Assembly: GCF_004924335.1 (NCBI RefSeq)
Contig: NZ_CP024633.1
Location: 806,001-870,000 of the forward strand
Source: Mycobacteroides salmoniphilum
GTDB taxonomy: Bacteria > Actinomycetota > Actinomycetes > Mycobacteriales > Mycobacteriaceae
Reading direction: 5' to 3'
DNA length: 64,000 bases
The notes under the pieces: generated by a model
Seen by the model: the letters and a program-made list of their open reading frames with translations, nothing else
Told to the model about the DNA's origin: nothing
Databases searched by the model: none
Shown: positions 9,383 through 17,018 of the stretch, in pieces
Position numbering within the stretch: position 1 is the first letter of the stretch
Layout of the letters: every line of letters begins with the position of its first letter
Position numbers and translations under genes: made by a program

Positions 9383-11254
9383 GTGCGTATACGACTTCGT
9401 GCGACGGCGGCCGCGACGGTTTGCAGTATTTGCATCGCCGCGTCGGCTTCCGCGCTCACGATCCAAACTCCTAGCGCCAGTCCGGAACAACATCGGACAG
9501 TGTCGACACAGGCTTATGTCCTGACGTCGAACGACGGCACGCTCTCGCCCGCCAGCATCGGCTCGCTGGCGACCTTGCCGGGTGTTCAGGGTTCCGCCGC
9601 GACGCCTTTGGCTGCGGCTGCTGCGCCGGCGCCGAGTTTGTTCACGGCGATTCAGCCGGTGTTTACGGTGTTGGGCGGGGCGTTGACGCTGCCGTTCAAC
9701 ATTCCGTTCTGGTTTGTGACGGGGCAGCTGAACGCGGCCGCGAACCAGACCACGATCAACAACTTTGTGACGGCCATTGGTCAGTTGCCGGGTGTTCCGG
9801 CTGCGGTGTTGTCGTACTTGGCGGGTATCCCGTCGCAGACGCTGCCGACGATCCCGTCGATTCCGGGGTTGACGTCGGCGGCGGCTTCGCCGACGGTGAA
9901 GACTGCGGCGCTGTCCACTCCGACGGCTGCGGCTGCTGCGCCGGCGCCGAGTTTGTTCACGGCGATTCAGCCGGTGTTTACGGTGTTGGGTGGGGCGTTG
10001 ACGCTGCCGTTCAACATTCCGTTCTGGTTTGTGACGGGGCAGCTGAACGCGGCCGCGAATCAGAAGGTGATCACTGATTTTGTGACGGCTCTTGGTCAGT
10101 TGCCGGGTGTTCCGGCTGCGGTGTTGTCGTACTTGGCGGGTATCCCGTCGCAGACGCTGCCGACGATCCCGTCGATTCCGGGGTTGACGTCGGCGGCGGC
10201 TTCGCCGACGGTGAAGACTGCGGCGCTGTCCACTCCGACGGCTGCGGCTGCTGCGCCGGCGCCGAGTTTGTTCACGGCGATTCAGCCGGTGTTTACGGTG
10301 TTGGGTGGGGCGTTGACGCTGCCGTTCAACGTTCCCTTCTGGTACGCGACGGGGCAGTTGAATACGGCCGCGAATCAGAAGGTGATCACTGATTTTGTGA
10401 CGGCTCTTGGTCAGTTGCCGGGTGTTCCGGCCGCGGTGTTGTCGTATCTGCAAGGGATTACGAAGCAGACGCCGCCGACCATTCCGACCATTCCGGGCAT
10501 CACCTCCTTGGTCACGCCCTCGTCGAAGCTGATCACCAACGCTGCGGCCGTTCAATCCGATGCCACCAAGCCGGAAGTTGCCAAGTCGGAAGTCGCCAAG
10601 CCCGCGACCCTCGAGGACGCGACGAAGCCTGCCACCTCGGCGGAGCCGGTGAAGGTGACGACTCCGGCTGAGCCTGCCAAGCCCGCGACCCCGGCCGAAG
10701 CGGCCACTTCCGCCGAGCCAGTCAAGGCGACGACTCCTGCCGAGCCGGTCAAGGTGACGACTCCGGCAGAGCCGGCCAAGCCCGCCACCTCGGTGGAGCC
10801 GGTGAAGGTGACGACTCCGGCTGAGCCTGCCAAGCCCGTGGAAGCGGTCACCCCCGCCGAGGCCGTCAAGCCGGCGACCCCGGCAGAGCCCGCCAAGCCC
10901 GCGACGCCTGCTGATGCCGTCAAGCCTGCGGAGCCGAAGGTCAACGTTCCGAAGGTCAAACTGCCCACCCCGGCCACCAAGGTCGGAGAGGTCAGCGGCG
11001 GGGTTGCGCCGAAGACCGAAGACTCGGCCAAGGCAGACAAGAGCGAGAAGGCCGATTCCAAGGACACCAAGTCCGACAAGGGGTCGGCACCGAAGAAGTC
11101 CGAAAATGACTCTTCAGCTGCGAAGAAGCCCGAGAGCGCCGCATCGAGCACCGGTAAGTCGGAGTCCGCTTCGAGCTCCTCATCGAGCGACTCACACTCG
11201 AGCGCCTCGAACGGTTCCTCGCACAGCGACTCGCACAAGGCGTCGTCGGACTAG
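9383..11254 (+). CDS. secreted repeat protein P2 with three near-identical modules
   Basis: Unrecognised exported protein of 623 aa. GTG 9383 follows AGAAGGGG at 8 nt and opens a signal sequence (VRIRLRATAAATVCSICIAA, likely cleaved after ASA). Residues about 77-385 are three 105-residue modules (SLFTAIQPVFTVLGGAL, TLPFNIPFWFVTGQLN, FVTALGQLPGVPAAVLSYL, PTIPSIPGLTSAAAS). Their hydrophobic spacing (LPxxxPxx..G then LGQxPG) parallels the P1 module, so I regard them as homologous. The second half is KPATPAEPVKVTTPAEPAK-type repeats, then a Lys/Asp/Ser tail ending SHSDSHKASSD. Function unknown; secretion and low-complexity tail suggest a wall-associated or adhesive role. A long hairpin terminator follows at 11265. 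Confidence 0.85.
   Translation: MRIRLRATAAATVCSICIAASASALTIQTPSASPEQHRTVSTQAYVLTSNDGTLSPASIGSLATLPGVQGSAATPLAAAAAPAPSLFTAIQPVFTVLGGALTLPFNIPFWFVTGQLNAAANQTTINNFVTAIGQLPGVPAAVLSYLAGIPSQTLPTIPSIPGLTSAAASPTVKTAALSTPTAAAAAPAPSLFTAIQPVFTVLGGALTLPFNIPFWFVTGQLNAAANQKVITDFVTALGQLPGVPAAVLSYLAGIPSQTLPTIPSIPGLTSAAASPTVKTAALSTPTAAAAAPAPSLFTAIQPVFTVLGGALTLPFNVPFWYATGQLNTAANQKVITDFVTALGQLPGVPAAVLSYLQGITKQTPPTIPTIPGITSLVTPSSKLITNAAAVQSDATKPEVAKSEVAKPATLEDATKPATSAEPVKVTTPAEPAKPATPAEAATSAEPVKATTPAEPVKVTTPAEPAKPATSVEPVKVTTPAEPAKPVEAVTPAEAVKPATPAEPAKPATPADAVKPAEPKVNVPKVKLPTPATKVGEVSGGVAPKTEDSAKADKSEKADSKDTKSDKGSAPKKSENDSSAAKKPESAASSTGKSESASSSSSSDSHSSASNGSSHSDSHKASSD
9611..10510 (+). repeat. 315-bp tandem repeat, three copies, inside P2
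   Basis: Units begin at 9611, 9926 and 10241 with an exact period of 315 bp (105 codons). Copies one and two are nearly identical in DNA; copy three is nearly identical for about 200 bp and then diverges (about 10450 on). The low divergence, including silent positions, points to recent expansion or gene conversion, so copy number may vary between strains. Confidence 0.92.
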
Positions 11255-11264
11255 TCCCCGGTAG

Positions 11265-11310
11265 CAAGCTCAAAGGTCCCCGCGCCCGACACGGCGCGGG
11301 GACCTGCTTG
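11265..11310 (+). terminator. long hairpin after P2
   Basis: A perfect 13-bp stem (AGGTCCCCGCGCC with its complement, 11274-11286 and 11293-11305) round a 6-nt loop, with an additional outer CAAGC/GCTTG arm. There is no clear U-run, which is common for mycobacterial hairpin terminators. Confidence 0.75.
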
Positions 11311-11328
11311 TAAGCGGCACTGACATAA

Positions 11329-11343
11329 GTCAACATCATTGAC
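11329..11343. promoter_or_regulatory. inverted repeat abutting the marR start codon
   Basis: GTCAA-CATCA-TTGAC is a perfect 5-bp inverted repeat with a 5-bp spacer that ends at the base before ATG 11344. There is no ribosome site, so the mRNA may be leaderless and the repeat may overlap the transcription start. It is a plausible autoregulatory MarR operator; this is inferred from position and symmetry. Confidence 0.45.
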
Positions 11344-11772
11344 ATGGATATCGACGGAACCGCGACCCTGGGGTACTTGCTGACCCGCACCGCGACATCA
11401 CTGCGCGGCAAGGTGGCGGCCCGGTTGGAGCCCATGGGCCTCAGCCTGCCCGAGTACATCTGCATGCACATTCTGCGGAGCTACCCCGGCATGTCCAATT
11501 CCGAACTGGCTCGGCAGGCGATGGTCACCCGGCAGGCCATGAATGCGGTGTTGCACCGGCTGGAGCAGGAGGGCCTCATCAGCCGTCCGGAGAACGCAGA
11601 CCACGGGCGGTCGCTGCCGGCCCGCCTGACCCGGCGCGGCACCACTCAACTGGAGAAGGCTGTGGAGGCGGTAACCGCCGGCGAGAACGAGGTTATGGAG
11701 AAACTGACCGCTGACGAGCGCCGCGCGTTGAAGGCCATGCTGGCCAAATGCGTTCCGAGTCAACTGCCGTGA
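11344..11772 (+). CDS. MarR-family transcriptional regulator
   Basis: Winged-helix dimeric repressor of 142 aa. Residues about 35-100 form the wHTH: LSLPEYICMHILRSYPGMSNSELARQAMVTRQAMNAVLHRLEQEGLISRPEN, followed by the wing (GRSLPARLTRRGTTQLEK). ATG 11344 directly follows the inverted repeat at 11329 and has no ribosome site, so leaderless translation is likely. The stop overlaps the GTG of the following membrane protein gene (GTGA), so the two are translationally coupled; that membrane protein is the first candidate for a regulated target. Ligand unknown. Confidence 0.9.
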   Translation: MDIDGTATLGYLLTRTATSLRGKVAARLEPMGLSLPEYICMHILRSYPGMSNSELARQAMVTRQAMNAVLHRLEQEGLISRPENADHGRSLPARLTRRGTTQLEKAVEAVTAGENEVMEKLTADERRALKAMLAKCVPSQLP

Positions 11773-12200
11773 GACGCGCCGGGTGGGTGATCGCGTTTAC
11801 CGGTCTGGTGATCGGGTTCAGTGTCTGGCTCCCCTGGTTGCGAACGTCGGCCAGTGGCGGGGGCAGGGCCAACGCCATCGGCGGTGCCACCGGATCGGTG
11901 GTGCTCGCACCGGGTTTCGGTGCGGGCCAGATGATCTTGCTGGTTTCGGCGCTTCTCGTAGTGGCCGGATGCATGGTGGGCCAGCACATTCTGCATCGCA
12001 TCGCCCCGATCGCCGCAGGTGTACTGGCGCTGACGCTCTTGGGGCTGGAATTGCTGTACTACCGCATCAACATCAAGGCCCCGATTGTGACGGGCTATGG
12101 GTTCTGGGTTGCGATCGTGGCCTCGGCTATCGCGGTCGCGCTGGCCATCGTTGCCCTGCTGTCACGACCCCAGGCCGGCGAGCAACAGTGGCACGATTGA
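11769..12200 (+). CDS. small integral membrane protein coupled to marR
   Basis: Unrecognised 143-residue protein with four predicted membrane helices (GWVIAFTGLVIGFSVWLPW; QMILLVSALLVVAGCMVG; IAPIAAGVLALTLLGLELL; GYGFWVAIVASAIAVALAIVALL) and a short Gly-rich outer loop after the first. GTG 11769 overlaps the marR stop by GTGA, which decides the start. The 3' end overlaps the convergent enoyl-CoA hydratase gene by 39 bp. Function unknown; the coupling suggests it is part of the response controlled by the MarR protein. Confidence 0.8.
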   Translation: MRRAGWVIAFTGLVIGFSVWLPWLRTSASGGGRANAIGGATGSVVLAPGFGAGQMILLVSALLVVAGCMVGQHILHRIAPIAAGVLALTLLGLELLYYRINIKAPIVTGYGFWVAIVASAIAVALAIVALLSRPQAGEQQWHD

Positions 12201-12827
12201 GCCGTACATCCCGTACTTGACGGTGCCAAGCGTGTCCCGGTTCTTTCCTACCAGCGATGACACGAAACTCGTTGCGGTAGAGAGCACCTGGTCCTCGGCA
12301 ACGGCCGCGTCGACGATCTGGTAGTTCAGGGATTCGGATCCGCCGAGACGCCGGCCGCTGGGCATGGTGGCCGATGCCGCCTGGGGCGTCATCTTCCCCT
12401 GACACAGCGCAGACATGCCGGGGGTGAACGGCATGCCGAGATCGACCTCGGGAAGACAGAAGAAGCCGCGATCGGTACGCATCACCCGGTAATCGCATGC
12501 CAGCGCGACCATGGCTCCGGCGCCGAAGGCGTGACCGTTCACGGCGGCGACGGTGGGTGTGGGGAACACCAGGAAGCGCGCCAGGATCTTCTGAACCTCG
12601 GTGATGTACCAGCTGAGTTTGTCGGGGTTGGCGCCCAGGAAGTCGACGTCCAGCCCGTTGGAGAAGAACTTGCCACTGCCGGTGACCACCAGCGCGGACG
12701 GGGTGTCGTCGGCGAGCACCTCGTCGAGCAGTGCGTTGATCTGCTCGATATTCGCTGTGGTGAAACGGTTCTCGTCTGTGCCGAGCTCAAGGGTGTAGAT
12801 GCCTTCGGAGCGCTGCAAAGCTGGCAT
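12162..12827 (-). CDS. enoyl-CoA hydratase/isomerase family protein
   Basis: Crotonase-fold protein of 221 aa, shorter than the usual 250-260. The oxyanion-hole segments are visible: SALVVTGSGKFFSNGLDVDFL (first) and PTVAAVNGHAFGAGAMVALACDYRVM (second). The residues after DLGMPFTPGM, where catalytic Glu residues sit in true hydratases, read ALCQGKM, so isomerase or another acyl-CoA activity is as likely as hydration. ATG 12827 is preceded by GAGGTAG, partly inside the end of the thioesterase gene region 6 bp upstream. Last gene of the ethR-ADH-thioesterase-hydratase operon. Confidence 0.85.
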   Translation of the reverse strand: MPALQRSEGIYTLELGTDENRFTTANIEQINALLDEVLADDTPSALVVTGSGKFFSNGLDVDFLGANPDKLSWYITEVQKILARFLVFPTPTVAAVNGHAFGAGAMVALACDYRVMRTDRGFFCLPEVDLGMPFTPGMSALCQGKMTPQAASATMPSGRRLGGSESLNYQIVDAAVAEDQVLSTATSFVSSLVGKNRDTLGTVKYGMYGSIVPLLLAGLGS

Positions 12828-12833
12828 GTGTCG

Positions 12834-13277
12834 CTACCTCAACTGTTCGAGAGCTGTCGCTACTTGCTCGGGGATGGGTACGGGGGTGCGGGCGTCGGAG
12901 TCCACGTAGACATGGACGAACCGGCCCAGGGCGCGGGGAGTGTCCTCGACCACGCCGTCGACAACCGTGAACACCGCGAGCTTGTAGATGACGCTGCTGC
13001 GGCCGCGGTGTTCCAGGGCCAGTCCGATGGACAGCTCGTCGGGGAAGGATACCTCGGCCAGATACTTGCAGGAGGTTTCGGCGACGACGCCGATGGCGGG
13101 CAGGTCGCGGATATCGCACCCGGCGGCATCCATCAGCCAGCCGTTGACGGCGGTATCGAACCAGGCGTAGTAGACGACGTTGTTGACGTGTCCGTACACA
13201 TCGTTGTCGGCCCAACGTGTTTGGTGCAGACGGTGTACCGGGAAGTCTGCTTTGGTGGGCAGCTCTGGCTTGGTCAT
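12834..13277 (-). CDS. acyl-CoA thioesterase, 4HBT/YbgC hotdog family
   Basis: Single hotdog domain of 147 aa. The 4HBT signature RWADNDVYGHVNNVVYYAWFDTA holds the catalytic Asp (ADND) and the HVNN motif. It would hydrolyse acyl-CoA esters in the cytosol. ATG 13277 overlaps the stop of the alcohol dehydrogenase gene (ATGA), indicating translational coupling; the enoyl-CoA hydratase gene begins 6 bp after its stop. Chain-length preference cannot be read from the sequence. Confidence 0.9.
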   Translation of the reverse strand: MTKPELPTKADFPVHRLHQTRWADNDVYGHVNNVVYYAWFDTAVNGWLMDAAGCDIRDLPAIGVVAETSCKYLAEVSFPDELSIGLALEHRGRSSVIYKLAVFTVVDGVVEDTPRALGRFVHVYVDSDARTPVPIPEQVATALEQLR

Positions 13278-14386
13278 GCCGTCACCGGGCCGGGGCGCAG
13301 GATCTGTCGAACAGCCTGGCCATCGGCCAGGGCGTCGAGCGCGATGTTGATGTCGTCCAACGGCAGGTCATCGGACTTGAGCTTCTCCACTGGCAGTCGC
13401 CCGGCCCGCCACAGCGCGAGCATTGCCGGGATGTCCTGTTGCGGCTGCGCCGATCCCATGTACGAGCCCAGGATGCTGCGGCCCTCGGCAACAATGCTCA
13501 ACGCGGGCAGGGTAATTCGTGCATCGGGATGCGGCAGTCCCACCGACACGGTGCCTCCGCCGCGGCCGGTGAGCGCGTAGGCCTGTTCCAGCACCGCCGC
13601 CGACCCGACGACCTCGAATACCCAATCGTGACCGCCGGGGGCTTCATCCGGCGCGCAGGCGCGCGTCGCTCCGAGTTCAAGGGCCAGTTCGCGTTTGGCG
13701 GGTACCGGGTCGATGGCCAGCACCTCGCCGGCGCCCGCGGCGGCCGCCGACATCACGACGGCCAGTCCCACGCCGCCCAGCCCGAGTACCGCGACCGAGT
13801 CGCCGGGGCGCACCGAGGCGGTGTGGGTGACGGCTCCGAAGCCGGTCAGCATGGCGCAGCCGAAGAGTGCGGCCGTGTCCAACGGAACGTTCTGATCGAT
13901 GACAACCACCGAATTGCGGTCCACCACAGCGTGGTCGGCGAAACCCGAGACGCCCAGGTGGTGACGCACCTCGGCGCCGGTCAGATCGCGCAGGCGGGTG
14001 CCGCCGCGGATGAGATCACCGCGGCCGTTGGCCGCCGCGGCGTCCGGGCACAGCGCGGGGCGGCCCGAGGAGCAGTACCTGCAGGCACCACAGCTCGGCA
14101 CGTACACCAACACCACGTGATCGCCGGGGGAGACGTCGCGAACACCGGGGCCCACTTCGGCGATGACACCGGCCGCCTCGTGTCCGAGTGCCATCGGCAC
14201 CGGGCGTATCCGGTTCCCGTCGACCACCGACAGATCCGAGTGGCACAGCCCCGCGGCCTCGATGCGGACCAGTACCTCACCGGGCCCGGGTGGGTCGAGC
14301 TCCAGTTCAACGAGTTTCAGCGGGTGGGTGTCGCGATACGGCCGCTCGATCGGTGCCGCGTGTAGCACCGCAGCACGAATGCGCAT
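13274..14386 (-). CDS. zinc-dependent alcohol dehydrogenase (MDR superfamily)
   Basis: NAD(P)-dependent medium-chain dehydrogenase, 370 aa from ATG 14386 (MRIRAAVLHAAP). Catalytic zinc ligands: GLCHSD (Cys), GHEAAG (His-Glu). A structural-zinc segment CGACRYC(6)LC follows. The Rossmann motif VAVLGLGGVGLAVV lies in the middle of the chain, and the Asp of AIDPVPAKRE suggests NAD preference. Longer starts (14431, 14470) are open but lack family similarity. It lies 25 bp after ethR on the same strand and its end overlaps the thioesterase start. In this position it could supply ketone for the Baeyer-Villiger enzyme EthA; this is inference from neighbourhood. Confidence 0.9.
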   Translation of the reverse strand: MRIRAAVLHAAPIERPYRDTHPLKLVELELDPPGPGEVLVRIEAAGLCHSDLSVVDGNRIRPVPMALGHEAAGVIAEVGPGVRDVSPGDHVVLVYVPSCGACRYCSSGRPALCPDAAAANGRGDLIRGGTRLRDLTGAEVRHHLGVSGFADHAVVDRNSVVVIDQNVPLDTAALFGCAMLTGFGAVTHTASVRPGDSVAVLGLGGVGLAVVMSAAAAGAGEVLAIDPVPAKRELALELGATRACAPDEAPGGHDWVFEVVGSAAVLEQAYALTGRGGGTVSVGLPHPDARITLPALSIVAEGRSILGSYMGSAQPQQDIPAMLALWRAGRLPVEKLKSDDLPLDDINIALDALADGQAVRQILRPGPVTA

Positions 14387-14411
14387 GGATGAGCCGCTCG
14401 CGCGAAGACTC

Positions 14412-15056
14412 TCAGGCACTGACCCCTCCATAGATCGCATTAAGCCAGACGTGGAGCAGCGTATCGACAACGTCGTCGTCGGCGACGGCGGGTTGCTGAC
14501 CGGTGAAGGTTGCCCGCATCATCGACTGGTTGATGAGGTTGAGTGCGATGGCGATATCGCGGGCGGGAATGGTGGCGGGTGCCGCCCCGCGTTCGCGTTC
14601 GGACTCGATGCCCGCCGTCGTGTTGGTGACCCAGTTTTCCGTCACTTCGGACCAGCGTTGATCCAGTTCGGCGCTGGTGCCCTGGACCCCGGACAACGCG
14701 ACCGTGAGGGATCGGTGGGAACCGAAGGCGTCGAAGTAGGCCTTGATCACGGCGCGCCAGTAGTGCGCGGGGCTCGTCATGGCGGCCGGGTCGATGCTCG
14801 CGACATTGGCGTCGGCTTCCTCGATGATTCGCTCGGCGAGCGTGAGGAGGACGGCTTCCTTGGAGGGGAAGTAGAAGTAGAACGTCGGCCGGGAGATTCC
14901 CGCGCCGCGTGCCAGATCATCAACAGAGACGTCGGCAAGGGGGCGCTGGCCGAGTAACTCCTCGGCGGTCGCCAGGATCGCCTGGATCCGCTCGTCCCCG
15001 GACGGGCGCGTCGTTTTGCGGCCTCTTGTAGCTGGTTTAGCCACGTCTACCTGCAC
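14412..15056 (-). CDS. ethR: TetR-family repressor EthR
   Basis: Repressor of ethA. The HTH region RPSGDERIQAILATAEELL..RPLADVSVDDLARGAGISRPTFYFYFPSKEAVLLTL is nearly identical to what I recall of Mtb EthR, and the ligand-binding half ends ALNLINQSMMRATFTGQQPAV..DTLLHVWLNAIYG, again EthR-like. GTG 15056 gives 214 aa; GTG 15044, four codons in, has GCAGGT 6 nt upstream and may be the real start. It is divergent from ethA with a 62-bp shared region containing direct repeats. Unlike the compact Mtb pair, ethR here heads a same-strand run with alcohol dehydrogenase, thioesterase and enoyl-CoA hydratase genes. Confidence 0.93.
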   Translation of the reverse strand: MQVDVAKPATRGRKTTRPSGDERIQAILATAEELLGQRPLADVSVDDLARGAGISRPTFYFYFPSKEAVLLTLAERIIEEADANVASIDPAAMTSPAHYWRAVIKAYFDAFGSHRSLTVALSGVQGTSAELDQRWSEVTENWVTNTTAGIESERERGAAPATIPARDIAIALNLINQSMMRATFTGQQPAVADDDVVDTLLHVWLNAIYGGVSA

Positions 15057-15067
15057 ATTCTATGAAG

Positions 15068-15105
15068 TTCTCGACACACTGTTGACTTTCTCGACACTGC
15101 GTCGA
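15068..15105. promoter_or_regulatory. EthR operator region between ethR and ethA
   Basis: TTCTCGACAC occurs at 15068-15077 and again at 15088-15097, an exact 20-bp phase (two helical turns). The second copy is followed by ACTGC-GTCGATAGC, so TCGAC/GTCGA also forms a small inverted repeat. This agrees with the known long EthR operator of Mtb, on which EthR binds as several dimers, and its right-hand CTCGACA..CG..GATAGC half as I remember it. It sits in the only 62 bp between the two start codons, so one site can control both genes. Confidence 0.75.
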
Positions 15106-15118
15106 TAGCCTAGCTGTC

Positions 15119-16627
15119 ATGACCGAACATGTCGACATTGTCATCGTGGGCGCCGGGATCTCGGGTATTGGCATGGCATGCCACATCACCCGCGACGTGC
15201 CGGGCAAGAAGTTCGTGGTGCTGGAGGCGCGTGAGCGCATCGGTGGCACCTGGGACCTGTTCCGCTACCCGGGTATCCGCTCGGACTCCGACATGTTCAC
15301 CCTCGGCTACAACTTCCGGCCCTGGACGAGCACCAAGGGCATCGCCGACGGAGCCTCGATCCGCGAGTACGTCACCGCCACCGCACGTGAGTTCGGTGTG
15401 GACCAGAAGATCCGTTTCGGTCACAAGGTAGTGAGCGCCGAGTGGTCCTCTGAGCGCGGGCTCTGGACGGTGCGCGCCGAGCACGACGGTGAGATCGTCG
15501 AGTTCACCACCGAGTTCTTCCTGGGCTGCACAGGGTACTACAACTACGACGAGGGCTTCACGCCCGAGTTCGAGGGCATCGACGACTTCACCGGTCAGGT
15601 GATCCACCCGCAGCATTGGCCGGAGGATCTGGACTATGCGGGCAAGAAGGTCGTAGTCATCGGCAGTGGGGCCACCGCCATGACCCTGGTGCCCGCGATG
15701 GCGGGAACGGCCGGTCACGTGACCATGCTGCAGCGCTCGCCCACCTATGTGGTGTCACTGCCGTCCACGGACGCGCTTGCGGTGGCGCTGCAGGGCAAGG
15801 TACCGGCCTCGATCGCGTACCCGATCGTCAAGTGGAAGAACCAGATGGTCAGCTTCATCAGCTACCAGACGAGCCGCCGCGACCCCGAGCGGATGAAGGG
15901 AATTCTGCGCGCTCTGCTGAAGCGTCAGCTGCCCGATTTCGATCTGGACAAGCACTTCACTCCGAAGTACAACCCGTGGGACCAGCGGCTGTGTGTGGTG
16001 CCGGATTCGGATCTGTTCCGCGCACTGCGCAAGGGCACCGCATCGGTGGCCACCGACCGGATCGCACGCTTCACCCCCAAGGGCATCCTGCTGGAGTCGG
16101 GTGAAGAGCTTGAGGCCGACATCGTTGTCACCGCAACGGGTCTGAATGTTCAGCTGGCGGCCGGCCTGAAGCCGGTTGTCGACGGCGTCGAGGTGGACCC
16201 GTCGAAATGCATCACCTATAAGGGTCTGATGCTGACGGGCATCCCGAACTTCATCTTCACGTTTGGCTACACCAATGCCTCCTGGACGCTGCGTGCCGAT
16301 CTGGTGTCGCTGTACACCTGCAGGCTGCTCAACTACATGGACAAGACGGGCCAGTCGGTCGTGTGGCCGGTCGAGCCCGAAACGTCCGAACGGCTGCCGT
16401 TCGTGGACTTGGACTCCGGTTACATCTCGCGTGCGGCCAGCGCTGTGCCGCATCAGGTGCCGACGGCCCCGTGGCGGTCGTACCAGAACTACTTCCGTGA
16501 GCTGCCTGTGCTCAAGTACGGGAAGGTCGCCGACAAGGGCGTCCGATTCAGTCGCGGAGCCGCAGGGTCGGCGACATCCGGCCGGGGCAAGGCCTCCCAT
16601 GAGGCACCCGTTGCAATAGGCAGGTAA
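15119..16627 (+). CDS. ethA: Baeyer-Villiger monooxygenase EthA
   Basis: FAD/NADPH monooxygenase that inserts oxygen next to ketones; in Mtb it activates the thioamide drugs ethionamide and prothionamide and also thiacetazone. MTEHVDIVIVGAGISGIG holds the FAD motif, WDLFRYPGIRSDSDMFTLGYNFRPW is the EthA block, FTGQVIHPQHW matches the Baeyer-Villiger fingerprint FxGxxxHxxxW, and VVVIGSGATAMTLVPA is the NADPH motif. Length 502 aa versus about 489 in Mtb. ATG 15119 lies just after the EthR repeats and has no strong ribosome site. A strong terminator follows. The sequence shows a complete enzyme. Confidence 0.95.
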   Translation: MTEHVDIVIVGAGISGIGMACHITRDVPGKKFVVLEARERIGGTWDLFRYPGIRSDSDMFTLGYNFRPWTSTKGIADGASIREYVTATAREFGVDQKIRFGHKVVSAEWSSERGLWTVRAEHDGEIVEFTTEFFLGCTGYYNYDEGFTPEFEGIDDFTGQVIHPQHWPEDLDYAGKKVVVIGSGATAMTLVPAMAGTAGHVTMLQRSPTYVVSLPSTDALAVALQGKVPASIAYPIVKWKNQMVSFISYQTSRRDPERMKGILRALLKRQLPDFDLDKHFTPKYNPWDQRLCVVPDSDLFRALRKGTASVATDRIARFTPKGILLESGEELEADIVVTATGLNVQLAAGLKPVVDGVEVDPSKCITYKGLMLTGIPNFIFTFGYTNASWTLRADLVSLYTCRLLNYMDKTGQSVVWPVEPETSERLPFVDLDSGYISRAASAVPHQVPTAPWRSYQNYFRELPVLKYGKVADKGVRFSRGAAGSATSGRGKASHEAPVAIGR

Positions 16628-16632
16628 ATACC

Positions 16633-16673
16633 ATGAGAATGGCCGGGTGCAGTCAGCACCCGGCCATTCTCAT
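16633..16673 (+). terminator. strong hairpin terminator after ethA
   Basis: An 18-bp perfect stem (16633-16650 with 16656-16673) round the loop AGTCA, starting 5 bp after the ethA stop. No U-run follows. Confidence 0.8.
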
Positions 16674-17018
16674 TGGCGGACAAGGTTTTCAAGGATATCG
16701 CCGACCACGCGGACAGATGGGATATAAGGTCCCACGAACCTAGGCCGAACCTCAGGGGCCGACCGGGCCGAGTGGCCAGTCGTGTGTTGACCGCTCCCCG
16801 CAGCGCGGAGATTCGAGCGGTGGAAACCGATGTCTCGGCGTCACTCCGCAAGGCTGGCCAGGTGTGAGTGATGGTCCAAAGTATGTGCTGCACAGCTCTA
16901 TATATGTGTCTTGTCTAGGCCCGCGATAATCCAGGGGCGCAGTCGAAGTGAACTATGCGATAGTCGCATGCACATTGCCGGCTCGACATCGTGCGTGCTG
17001 AAGTGATTGGAGAGTTCT
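16674..17018. other. 345-bp non-coding stretch upstream of the hydrolase lipoprotein
   Basis: No convincing gene. The one open frame (about 64 codons) starts inside the ethA terminator and has no ribosome site. ATGCGA-TAG-TCGCAT at 16955-16969 is a perfect inverted repeat about 50 bp before the next start codon and is an operator candidate. A TATATATG tract lies near 16901. Confidence 0.5.

Noticed and set aside
9611..10510. CRISPR array
   Set aside because: Units are 315 bp, contiguous, in frame and coding; there are no short repeats with unique spacers and no cas genes.
9332..10555. 407-codon Arg-rich frame antisense to P2
   Set aside because: Shadow of the 315-bp repeats; composition is that of an antisense frame and no family is seen.
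13217..14365. 382-codon plus-strand frame over the alcohol dehydrogenase
   Set aside because: Antisense to a gene with clear zinc and Rossmann motifs; no similarity of its own.
16673..16867. 64-codon frame after ethA
   Set aside because: Begins inside the ethA terminator hairpin, no ribosome site, no recognisable features.
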